A stretch of DNA of 64,000 nucleotides from a virus. A program made the translations under genes and the position numbers. The stretch's first letter is position 1. Each line of letters opens with the position of its first letter. The notes under the pieces were generated by a model. It saw only the letters and a list, made by a program, of their open reading frames with translations, was not told the origin of the DNA and did not search any database. Shown here piece after piece: positions 39,729-46,490 of the stretch. Location of the stretch: the IMG/VR virus record IMGVR_UViG_3300030333_002512, positions 1 to 64,000 of that record; one strand, 5' to 3'.

Positions 39729-40637
39729 ATGTCATTTGGATTGAATAGAAAATGCAACCATGTAATGGAAGATGGCTTCCGTTGCAACAGACCTTTCAGA
39801 GTGAACACAGGTTTGTCTAATGCTGGAATTACTAAGTGTGAAGAACACAGAGTAAAGGTCAACAAAAGCGGTCTTGTAAGAGACAGTCGTGGTTCAGGTA
39901 ACAGACATGTCAAGGCCATTAATCAGAAGGCCATGCATGACTTCGTAGTTGAACAGATGGAAAAGCAAGCCGAAACTCAAAGGCTCTTTGATAGAGTCAA
40001 GCAACTAGAGAGGATGTTCTTCCATAGTGAGGAGAATGAGTCTGAACCTAGACTAAAGAGTCGCGGTGTTTCAGAAGAATCACTTGAGAATCTTCAACAG
40101 GGCAGACCAGAACTTGCGGTGGAGAAGGAGTTCACTTACATGACATTGAACAGTTCTAGATTCAACAAGAAGATGGAGGAGGCTCTGAAGTTCAAGATAA
40201 CTAGTATGTTTGATGCTCATGAACATCCCTTCATGAAGAACCTAGCAACAGTCAACAGTCGTGTGAATTCCGGTATGGAAAACATCGAGACTTTTCGAAA
40301 GTCTACCAAGCCTCTCATCAATAAGATGGCTGAGAAGGCTGACAAACTAGAGGCCAAGTTAGAAAACATGGAAAAGAGGTATGAGATTCTAATGAATTTC
40401 CTGTATGAGTTACTACAACTGAACCCCGAAGTGGAAGGAATAACCTTCGCTCAATTTCTTGCAGCAAGTGGCATTTCCCCTGCTGTCAAAGTAGACGAAG
40501 ACGGTAGGAATGCAGTGGCCCTTACAATAGCGAAGCCTCTTAGGGGTATGCAGCAGATAATAGAGGCTCAAAAAGAAAACGAAAAATTAGTGCGTGAAAA
40601 GTCACGCAAAAATGAACGAAACGAGGAGGAGGAATAA
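39729..40637 (+). CDS. Zinc-finger coiled-coil protein (302 aa), first rightward gene
   Basis: The protein has a possible N-terminal zinc site (residues C9, H11, C19 in RKCNHVMEDGFRCNRPF, with CEEH at 37-40). Long helices follow (VEQMEKQAETQRLFDRVKQLE; KLEAKLENMEKRYEILMNFL) and an acidic-basic end. The arrangement resembles DNA-bound regulators or structural factors, but no family is recognised. It has its own TATA box and a strong hairpin terminator, so it is a monocistronic, probably early and abundant transcript next to the candidate origin. AAAGGAG fixes the start. A role in origin or transcription control is a reasonable guess. Confidence 0.6.
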   Translation: MSFGLNRKCNHVMEDGFRCNRPFRVNTGLSNAGITKCEEHRVKVNKSGLVRDSRGSGNRHVKAINQKAMHDFVVEQMEKQAETQRLFDRVKQLERMFFHSEENESEPRLKSRGVSEESLENLQQGRPELAVEKEFTYMTLNSSRFNKKMEEALKFKITSMFDAHEHPFMKNLATVNSRVNSGMENIETFRKSTKPLINKMAEKADKLEAKLENMEKRYEILMNFLYELLQLNPEVEGITFAQFLAASGISPAVKVDEDGRNAVALTIAKPLRGMQQIIEAQKENEKLVREKSRKNERNEEEE

Positions 40638-40640
40638 TTT

Positions 40641-40701
40641 GTCTTGTTTGCTACGTTAAATATTGGATGTTAGCGTAGCAAATAAGACACCAAATTTTTT
40701 T
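40641..40701 (+). terminator. Intrinsic-type terminator
   Basis: A 15-bp stem (GTCTTGTTTGCTACG with CGTAGCAAATAAGAC, one G-U pair) spans 40641-40688 and is followed by seven T residues at 40695-40701. It lies three bases past the stop of the first rightward gene. Stem plus U-tract is the clearest termination signal in the window. Confidence 0.6.
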
Positions 40702-40719
40702 ACGATTTTAACAGTAGAT

Positions 40720-40750
40720 ATTTTATTTCAAAATAAATATAAAATTGTAA
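40720..40750 (+). promoter_or_regulatory. AT-rich promoter candidate for the helicase operon
   Basis: After the terminator there is an AT-rich run (TATTTTATTTC, AAAATAAATATAAAATTG). Any of several TATA-like octamers here could start the long rightward operon. The leader to the ATG at 40872 would be about 100 bases. The exact element cannot be chosen by eye. Confidence 0.3.
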
Positions 40751-40871
40751 TTCAAGATATAGATAGTCGAGAAGAAGACGAGAATCTTTGTCCAGAGTTT
40801 TTGCACAAAACGTGTGAAACTTTGAGGGAGGTTTGTCGTTTTCTTTTTTGAAATTAAAAGGAGAAAAAATA

Positions 40872-42314
40872 ATGATAGTAGGAACAGAACAACAAGAAGC
40901 AATATGGAACGAGATGGAGAATGGCAACAGTCACATCATCGTGGATGCCAAGGCCGGAACAGGTAAGACATTCACGATTGTTGAGGGTGCGAATCGCATA
41001 CCTAATCAGACGAAGTTATTCTTGGCTTTCAATAAGTCAATAGCAACTGAGATTGGTGGCAAACTACCATTGGACTGTGAGGCCAAGACCTTTCATGCCC
41101 TTGGTATGGGTGCGCTAAAGAGGGAATTCCCAAATGCCAAGATGGAATTCAAGAAGGATGACAACATAGTGAAGGCAGTAATGGGTAAGGACTACAAGTC
41201 TAAGCCACAATTGAAGAAACTCATATCACTGATGAAGTCAACAATGGGTGATTGGAGTGACCAAGAATTCATCAAACTACTCATAGACCATTACGGGATA
41301 GAGTTTGATGGTGTTCGTGAGAAGAACAATGCAATACTCAAGATGCCCAAGATGTTTGACATGAGTGTTGATGTGAACATCTTCAACTTTGATGATATGA
41401 TATGGCTACCACTTGTATTGGATTTGTCTCTAAAGCACTACGATGTGGTGTTTGTAGATGAGGCTCAAGATTTCAATGAGGCTCAAAGGAGACTAATACT
41501 CAAAACTTGCAATGGTGGTAGGATGATAATTGTCGGTGACCCAAAACAAGCAATCTATGGATTTAGAGGAGCAGACTCAAGAAGCATGTCTTTGTTTGAG
41601 GATGCAATTTCAACCCATCAAAGGGGAACCAAGACTTTCCCGCTTACTGTATCTTGGAGATGCCCAATCGCAGTAGTTGAAGAGGCTAACAGATTCGTTG
41701 AGGATTTCCAAGCAGCACCTAATGCCATTGAAGGAGAGGTGAATGTCGATGTGAGACTTACCCCGAAGGTTGGAGATTTGGTTCTTTGTAGAGTCAATGC
41801 TCCATTAGTCAGCCATTGCTTTAGACTGATAACTCAAGGTGTTGCAGCATATGTTCTAGGTAGGGACATAGGGCAATCACTACAGGCATTAATCAAGAAG
41901 GCAACCAAGGACTTCTCAATGGACATTGCTTCTTTCAAGGTAGCACTGACTAAGTATGTTGATGCTCAAGTTGACCTACTAATGTCACAAGACAAAGAGG
42001 CTATGGTTTATGCCATCCAAGACAGGAGAGATTGTCTCTTTGCTCTAATGTCTAACGATGTTAGAACCGTGAAGGGTTTGTCTGATAATGTCAAGGCTAT
42101 CTTTGATGATGGTAAGAAAGCAGGTGTTGTCTTCTCTACTATTCACAAGGCCAAGGGACTTGAAGCAGATAACGTGTGGATTCTATCTCCGGATAAGATG
42201 CCACATCCAATGGCCAAGACTGAAGAAGGTGTAGAGCAAGAATACAATCTATGCTACGTTGCCGTAACTAGAGCGAAAAAGGTTCTGAATTACTGTGGGA
42301 GGCGAGTAGGTTGA
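40872..42314 (+). CDS. UvrD/Rep-like superfamily 1 DNA helicase
   Basis: The start is the ATG at 40872 after AAAAGGAG. The 480-aa protein has the SF1A motif set: Walker A AKAGTGKTFT (residues 27-36), motif Ia FLAFNKSIA, Walker B DEAQD (196-200), motif III GDPKQAIYGFRGAD, motif IV SWRCP, motif V STIHKAKGLEADNV and motif VI CYVAVTRAKKVL. All catalytic residues appear intact. It is shorter than bacterial UvrD, lacking large 1B/2B insertions. It probably unwinds DNA during viral replication or repair. It overlaps the next gene by four bases. Confidence 0.9.
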   Translation: MIVGTEQQEAIWNEMENGNSHIIVDAKAGTGKTFTIVEGANRIPNQTKLFLAFNKSIATEIGGKLPLDCEAKTFHALGMGALKREFPNAKMEFKKDDNIVKAVMGKDYKSKPQLKKLISLMKSTMGDWSDQEFIKLLIDHYGIEFDGVREKNNAILKMPKMFDMSVDVNIFNFDDMIWLPLVLDLSLKHYDVVFVDEAQDFNEAQRRLILKTCNGGRMIIVGDPKQAIYGFRGADSRSMSLFEDAISTHQRGTKTFPLTVSWRCPIAVVEEANRFVEDFQAAPNAIEGEVNVDVRLTPKVGDLVLCRVNAPLVSHCFRLITQGVAAYVLGRDIGQSLQALIKKATKDFSMDIASFKVALTKYVDAQVDLLMSQDKEAMVYAIQDRRDCLFALMSNDVRTVKGLSDNVKAIFDDGKKAGVVFSTIHKAKGLEADNVWILSPDKMPHPMAKTEEGVEQEYNLCYVAVTRAKKVLNYCGRRVG

Positions 42315-42694
42315 GTCCGAAGACTGGTGATGACAACAATCCTGAAACTTGGTTTCCAAATAAGAAAGAGGGAATCAAGACCTACATGCTGGCACAATCG
42401 CTGGACAAGTCTCAGTTTATGTTCTTCAACTTGAGAAACATAGCAACAATCACATTCAGCATTTGTTGGGATGAGTCTTCCATTTGGAAGAACTACCTGC
42501 AAAGGTGTCAGGTGTTTGGTTGGGAACCTGCAACTAAAGGTATCCTGATGAGAATATCACATCCGAATGGTAAGGAGGATAGGCTGCTGATAAGCAGAAA
42601 GAAACAACGAGAGATTATCAAGAAGTTGAAGGAATTGATGACTCTTGATTTTAATGAGAATGAAACGGAATTACAATGGGGAGAAGAGGAATGA
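42311..42694 (+). CDS. Unknown protein (127 aa)
   Basis: The likely start is TTG at 42311, overlapping the helicase stop (MSPKTGDDNNPETWFPNKKE). The middle is alpha-beta with Trp and Cys (ATITFSICWDESSIWKNYLQR). The C-terminus is a charged helix (KKQREIIKKLKELMTLDF). No family recognised. Its linkage suggests a helicase partner or small replication factor, without proof. Confidence 0.5.
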   Translation: MSPKTGDDNNPETWFPNKKEGIKTYMLAQSLDKSQFMFFNLRNIATITFSICWDESSIWKNYLQRCQVFGWEPATKGILMRISHPNGKEDRLLISRKKQREIIKKLKELMTLDFNENETELQWGEEE

Positions 42695-42888
42695 ATATAG
42701 AAATGAAGGAATGTGATATCTGTGGTGGCCCCATTGATATTCACTACAAAGAAGATGGAACACCTTATTGGACAGAAGGACATAACGCCCAACCTGTTGT
42801 AGATGGAAGGTGTTGTGATAAGTGTCAGAATGAGGTTGTCTTACCTACTAGATTGGCTGCAATTTTTAGGAGATATGAAGATGAGTGA
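42691..42888 (+). CDS. Small zinc-ribbon protein
   Basis: Starting at the ATG at 42691 (MNIEMKECDICGGPIDIHYK), which overlaps the previous stop and follows GGGGAG, the 65-aa product has CDICGGP and CCDKCQ. Together they make a C-x2-C...C-x2-C zinc ribbon. The remainder is short. Small zinc ribbons of this type are common in viral early regions; the target is unknown. Confidence 0.55.
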   Translation: MNIEMKECDICGGPIDIHYKEDGTPYWTEGHNAQPVVDGRCCDKCQNEVVLPTRLAAIFRRYEDE

Positions 42889-43039
42889 GTGTAAGATGTG
42901 TAATGGTAGTGGAACCATTTTAGTTAGATGTCATTATCATGGTGATATCAGTCATGCAGAACCATGTATCTGTCACTATGAAAACTACTTCATGCAAATA
43001 CATGCGATTAATGATGACACAGTAATGGAGGAAGAATAA
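42881..43039 (+). CDS. Small cysteine/histidine-rich protein
   Basis: The start is the ATG at 42881, or six bases upstream at 42875 (MKMSECKMCNGSGTILVRCH). The 52-aa product has CKMCNGSG, RCHYHGD, HAEPCICHYE: a DnaJ-type CxxCxGxG half-motif with more Cys/His ligands, enough for one or two zinc ions. It overlaps the preceding gene by eight bases and the next by one. Function unknown. Confidence 0.5.
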   Translation: MSECKMCNGSGTILVRCHYHGDISHAEPCICHYENYFMQIHAINDDTVMEEE

Positions 43040-43383
43040 TGAGAATGTGGATGATAGACCCAAAGATGATGTGTAACCAACACTTGTTAGGAGAACATGG
43101 AGAACTGCATAAGTTCATTCCTAGTTTCCATAAGAAGTATAGTGTTACCAAGAGAATAGAACCTGTGGTTCAAATAGAACTCTCCTCTTATCAGGAGAGA
43201 CATGATGAACTAGCAGAAGAGATGTTGCGTAGAGGTATGAACCATAAGTCACCTTTACCAACATTACCAGATTTTTCGTATCTGCCTGATGAGCATTACA
43301 ATGCCAAGGTGGATATTGAGAACAGTATTGAGGATTTGAAAAATAGATGTCCTCAATGCAAAATTAAATTGGAGGCAGAATAA
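43039..43383 (+). CDS. Endonuclease V-like (pyrimidine dimer DNA glycosylase family) protein
   Basis: The 114-aa protein begins MRMWMIDPKMMCNQHLLGEH and contains GELHKFIPSFHKK and RRGMNHKSPLP. This is the pattern of small phage and archaeal Pyr_excise-type proteins related to T4 endonuclease V, which cut at UV-induced pyrimidine dimers. The C-terminus adds a zinc-like CPQCKIK. A marine surface virus would benefit from UV repair. The assignment is by motif memory and is not certain; the catalytic N-terminal residue after processing cannot be judged here. Confidence 0.55.
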   Translation: MRMWMIDPKMMCNQHLLGEHGELHKFIPSFHKKYSVTKRIEPVVQIELSSYQERHDELAEEMLRRGMNHKSPLPTLPDFSYLPDEHYNAKVDIENSIEDLKNRCPQCKIKLEAE

Positions 43384-43607
43384 TGGAGAAAGCACCGGGA
43401 ACAGGAAACAGTCAGATAGAATTGGACTTTGATAACAAGTATGACAACGAGCCTCCTATTAGGGAATGGCTAGTTGTTAAGATAGTTGAATCAACTAAGG
43501 TAATTGAAGCAGTAACAGAAGAAGAAGCAAAGGAGATAGCAAGTATGACAGACGATGAAGAGTTTGAAGTTGAGGGACATCGCTTTGAAGTGATGGAGGA
43601 ATACTGA
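43383..43607 (+). CDS. Small acidic protein (74 aa)
   Basis: The product (MEKAPGTGNSQIELDFDNKY) is acidic, with one beta-alpha-beta-like stretch (EWLVVKIVESTKVIEAVTEE, then DEEFEVEGHRFEVMEEY). The stop overlaps the next start (TGATG). No family recognised. Confidence 0.5.
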   Translation: MEKAPGTGNSQIELDFDNKYDNEPPIREWLVVKIVESTKVIEAVTEEEAKEIASMTDDEEFEVEGHRFEVMEEY

Positions 43608-43747
43608 TGTTAGACAGGATATTTATTTGGTGTATAGTCATAGTTTTCTGCCCACTTCTGATACCGATACTACTGCTTGTTGATGACGATGCTAGAACAG
43701 GGTCAACAGGAGGATACAACTGGATGAAGGGAGATGGTAGCGAATGA
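43607..43747 (+). CDS. Small single-pass membrane protein, 46 aa
   Basis: The frame MLDRIFIWCIVIVFCPLLIP continues ILLLV and then a polar acidic tail (DDDARTGSTGGYNWMKGDGSE). It starts in the TGATG overlap of the preceding gene and ends in an ATGA-type overlap with the next, which supports translation. A hydrophobic helix of about 22 residues is clear. Unknown function. Confidence 0.5.
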   Translation: MLDRIFIWCIVIVFCPLLIPILLLVDDDARTGSTGGYNWMKGDGSE

Positions 43748-43872
43748 GTGATGAGATAGAAAAATGGAGCGAGAAGCATTTTGGTGAACTCGCTTTTTGG
43801 AGGACAATCGCGGCAGGTGTGAATATCATCCTGTCAACGATAGTAATAGCCAAGTTATTTGGCTGGATATAG
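43744..43872 (+). CDS. Small membrane protein, 42 aa
   Basis: The frame MSDEIEKWSEKHFGELAFWR continues with a hydrophobic helix (TIAAGVNIILSTIVIAKLFGWI). Its start overlaps the stop of the preceding small membrane gene, and it ends five bases before the next ATG. The two membrane microproteins are probably coexpressed, perhaps as a membrane complex or holin-like pair; the last idea is speculation. Confidence 0.5.
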   Translation: MSDEIEKWSEKHFGELAFWRTIAAGVNIILSTIVIAKLFGWI

Positions 43873-43877
43873 GAGAG

Positions 43878-44123
43878 ATGAAAATGGAAGAACAAGAAAC
43901 AAATGTAGAATTTAGGTTAGTTCAAGATGAAGAACTACCGCCAATAGTAATAACGCAGAACGATAATGATGAAGTGAAGGTCGTGGTGAATACACACCAC
44001 AAGATATGGCTTTCACTACATAGGAAAACGATAGGAGGAATATCGAAGCCACTATTCGAAAAGTTGGATATAGTGCTAACTTCCATCCTTCGTGAGCAAA
44101 GGAGGGATGAACTCTTTGAATGA
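43878..44123 (+). CDS. Small alpha-beta protein (81 aa)
   Basis: With the ATG at 43878 after AGGAGAG, the product is MKMEEQETNVEFRLVQDEEL and so on. Strands (PPIVITQNDNDEVKVVVNTH) precede a basic helical end (KLDIVLTSILREQRRDELFE). No family recognised. It overlaps the next gene by 32 bases. Confidence 0.5.
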   Translation: MKMEEQETNVEFRLVQDEELPPIVITQNDNDEVKVVVNTHHKIWLSLHRKTIGGISKPLFEKLDIVLTSILREQRRDELFE

Positions 44124-44727
44124 TGAATTTGATGATTTCAGCGACCATGATGATGAGAACCCTGAATGGAATTCTGATATGCTCATGCTTCCCAAGGAAG
44201 ACGTTGAGAGGATGACAGACTTCATCTCAAAGTTGGGAGGTTCTAAGAAGATACTCACTCAGATGAGAGAAACGAATGTAGAGATGGCACAAGTCTTCCT
44301 TGACGAGATTAAGAAGAAGGAATTGACGATTGCACAACTACAATTCGCGTTTGAGCATGTGTTGAGATTGTTGATTCTGTCTAAGAGACAAGGCTCTCAG
44401 ATAAACATCAAGAAAAAAGAAATCGTCAAAATGATTGACAATGATATGCATTTGGGCGATTTCAGAGTGGGTGGTGAATTTATCTTCATCCCTTCGGCTT
44501 TATCTGATAGTAGTGATTTAACATATAAACAACACACAGGTAAAGACATTAAATGGGATATTGATAATTCAGCAGAAGATGAAATAGTGACAACGGAAAT
44601 TGTAAAGTTTCTGTTGAACATCACTACTCAAGTGATAAGTCAAAACGATGAGGATAGAAGCACATTCAAAGATAGGATGATTGCGAAATTAGATAAAATA
44701 GCAAAAGGTGAAAAGAATGGAAATTGA
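44092..44727 (+). CDS. Unknown helical protein (211 aa)
   Basis: A GTG at 44092 or the ATG at 44107 (MNSLNDEFDDFSDHDDENPE) may start this protein; neither has an ideal Shine-Dalgarno position. It has an acidic N-terminus, helices (DVERMTDFISKLGGSKKILT; FLDEIKKKELTIAQLQFAFE) and a mixed C-terminal domain (MHLGDFRVGGEFIFIPSALS). No family recognised. Confidence 0.5.
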   Translation: MSKGGMNSLNDEFDDFSDHDDENPEWNSDMLMLPKEDVERMTDFISKLGGSKKILTQMRETNVEMAQVFLDEIKKKELTIAQLQFAFEHVLRLLILSKRQGSQINIKKKEIVKMIDNDMHLGDFRVGGEFIFIPSALSDSSDLTYKQHTGKDIKWDIDNSAEDEIVTTEIVKFLLNITTQVISQNDEDRSTFKDRMIAKLDKIAKGEKNGN

Positions 44728-45826
44728 AGAAGGAAATAATTACCCTAGATTAACGTCTAGGTTATTGGAGTTGTCTCATGCAGATGACTATGAAGAAGCA
44801 AAATTGGAATGGAGAATAACAGGAAGGGTTTGGAGAGACACTGCTTATGGGGCAACTCATGAGTTAGTAGTTAATCACCCATCGGGACATGCAGGTGCTT
44901 GTCTTTGTGGACACCCGATTGTATATCATTTTGAGATAGAGAATACTGTGACAGATGTTAGAGAGATTGTAGGTTCAACCTGCATTAACAACTGGATGGT
45001 TCTTCGGCATATGAATGAGGTATTGAAGATACCAAAGGATGCTATCACAGAAGAGAAGATAGAGGAGTGGAAGAAGATGACAGTTGAGGGTCTTATTCGA
45101 AATGCCTTTTGGGATTCTGATGAAGGACAAGACTTCAAGGAAACCTTTGAGGAATTGAAGGAGTATGACCTACGACTAAATGTTAGGGTGACAGATAAGA
45201 CCTACTTCGATGAGAAGGTTGCAGAAGTTAGACCACTAACTGTTCTTCGTAAGTCAGGTTCCGGTAAGTTTGGTTCTCCTGATTATCAGATGGCTTCTAT
45301 CGTATGGAGATGGAATCATCCTGAGAATCCTAGAAACCAACAGACGACAAGAGGCTATCCTAATGATAGGCTTTGTAATGACTTGATGTTATTCGATGCT
45401 CTAATTGATGAGCATCTTCCTAAACTAGAAGCGGAGGATGAATACATCGAGAGTCGAACAGAATTCCTTGCGGGACTAACACAAGATAATCTCACAAGAC
45501 TTCGTGAGGAATTTGCTGAGTCTGCTGAGAATGTGAAATTCATGGAGGCCTGTAATTACTATGGGTTCCCAATATGGAAAGCAACAGATGGGAATAACAT
45601 GTGGGAGAAGTCTTTCCTCAGTGATATGAGAAAGAGATTCATCAATGGGAAGGAGCCTACCGAAAGGCAGTGCAACAGGTTGATAACCATCCTCTTTCCT
45701 CAAGAGATTGCGGCAACTGAGAGGCAAGTGACTTATCTGAAAGACCTTGGATACGAAGGTGACCCATCCACATTGAGTAAGAAAGACGCTTCCAAACAAA
45801 TTGATGAATTGTTGAAAAGGAGATGA
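44717..45826 (+). CDS. Zinc-binding protein (369 aa), unknown
   Basis: The start at the ATG at 44717 follows AGGTGA. Near residue 60 it has GACLCGHPIVYHFEIENTVT, then REIVGSTCINNW. This is a Cys/His module seen in many phage and plasmid proteins, where C-x-C-G-x-P/R-I and a later G-x-x-C-I pair bind zinc. A helical middle follows (EFLAGLTQDNLTRLREEFAE). The end, ATERQVTYLKDLGYEGDPST, is a small helical domain common in phage replication and recombination-associated proteins. Possibly a nucleic acid-processing factor; the reaction is unknown. Confidence 0.55.
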   Translation: MEIEEGNNYPRLTSRLLELSHADDYEEAKLEWRITGRVWRDTAYGATHELVVNHPSGHAGACLCGHPIVYHFEIENTVTDVREIVGSTCINNWMVLRHMNEVLKIPKDAITEEKIEEWKKMTVEGLIRNAFWDSDEGQDFKETFEELKEYDLRLNVRVTDKTYFDEKVAEVRPLTVLRKSGSGKFGSPDYQMASIVWRWNHPENPRNQQTTRGYPNDRLCNDLMLFDALIDEHLPKLEAEDEYIESRTEFLAGLTQDNLTRLREEFAESAENVKFMEACNYYGFPIWKATDGNNMWEKSFLSDMRKRFINGKEPTERQCNRLITILFPQEIAATERQVTYLKDLGYEGDPSTLSKKDASKQIDELLKRR

Positions 45827-45831
45827 AAAGA

Positions 45832-46089
45832 ATGGCAAAGAAGAAAGAAGAAGCAAAAACGAATGACGAGGGTAATGATGCCTTGTTGCAGAACATAGAC
45901 GTTCTGACTGCAAATAACAATCAGTTGCAGCAGACTGCTCAAAGTGCAATAACGCAACTGCAAAGTTACATGGGACTTTGTTCTCAATACGAGAAGACTA
46001 TTCAGTTAATGGGGGGTCGAATCGAGGAGATGAAGTTGCAGGTAGCGCAGTTGCAGCAACAGATGCAGCAAATGCAGTCGCAAGGCTAA
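45832..46089 (+). CDS. Coiled-coil protein (85 aa)
   Basis: The start is the ATG at 45832, placed nine bases from AAGGAG (MAKKKEEAKTNDEGNDALLQ). The rest is a long Gln-rich coiled coil (TANNNQLQQTAQSAITQLQS; LQVAQLQQQMQQMQSQG). It is probably oligomeric. No family recognised. Confidence 0.55.
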   Translation: MAKKKEEAKTNDEGNDALLQNIDVLTANNNQLQQTAQSAITQLQSYMGLCSQYEKTIQLMGGRIEEMKLQVAQLQQQMQQMQSQG

Positions 46090-46113
46090 TCATTCAAAAT
46101 AAAAATAGGAGGT

Positions 46114-46329
46114 ATGTGTTTGAGATTGAGAATAATGAACGACACTGGCCACACCACGTTGGAAGAGGTATCTGCAACCGAAATGGTTGAGCAGATAACA
46201 GACCACCCTACCCATTGGGTATATGTTGATGGAGAAATGGTAACGAGAGAAGCCATTCAGAACAACGAGATAGATTGGGCAACGGTCAACGATGTCAACT
46301 TGGTTCAGGCTATAGTCGGTGGATGCTAG
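46114..46329 (+). CDS. ThiS/MoaD-like ubiquitin-fold protein with C-terminal GGC
   Basis: The 71-aa product follows AGGAGG and reads as a beta-grasp protein: strand LRLRIMND, strand HTTLEEVS, helix ATEMVEQITD, then HWVYVDGEMVTREAIQ, a close likeness of the ThiS central segment (AVxVNGExVxRexW). It ends VNLVQAIVGGC, like the ThiS/MoaD tail but with one extra Cys after Gly-Gly. The Gly-Gly is not encoded by the next gene's Shine-Dalgarno, since the next gene is 160 bases away. Such tails are activated by E1-like enzymes, one of which lies at 51189. If functional, the final Cys must be removed, perhaps by the JAMM protease at 52020. Confidence 0.55.
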   Translation: MCLRLRIMNDTGHTTLEEVSATEMVEQITDHPTHWVYVDGEMVTREAIQNNEIDWATVNDVNLVQAIVGGC

Positions 46330-46332
46330 AAC

Positions 46333-46463
46333 ATTCCCCGATGCCGGAATAAACGTAACCCGCTAATGGGGTATATCTTTGTTAGCGGTAACTTCTAAGT
46401 AGTATCTATTCTACGCTTAGAGTCCTAAACATGGGTTAAATGTCAATTGGGTGAAAGGCCCAA
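46333..46463 (+). ncRNA. Structured leader candidate upstream of the RNR gene
   Basis: Between the ThiS-like gene and the ribonucleotide reductase, four small hairpins follow one another: ATTCC/GGAAT (46333-46350), CCGCTAA/TTAGCGG (46360-46388), CTAAG/CTTAG with an inner TAG/CTA (46395-46420) and TTGGG/CCCAA (46447-46463). No open frame fills this gap. It could be an RNA regulatory leader or processing site. It does not show the conserved core of known cobalamin riboswitches, so only structure is claimed. Confidence 0.35.
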
Positions 46464-46490
46464 AACTAAATCAAAAAAGGAGAGAAAAAT

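Noticed and set aside
40663-40851. A 62-codon plus-strand frame before the helicase
   Set aside because: It would begin inside the terminator hairpin and cross the AT-rich promoter region; it uses a weak start and has no recognisable features.
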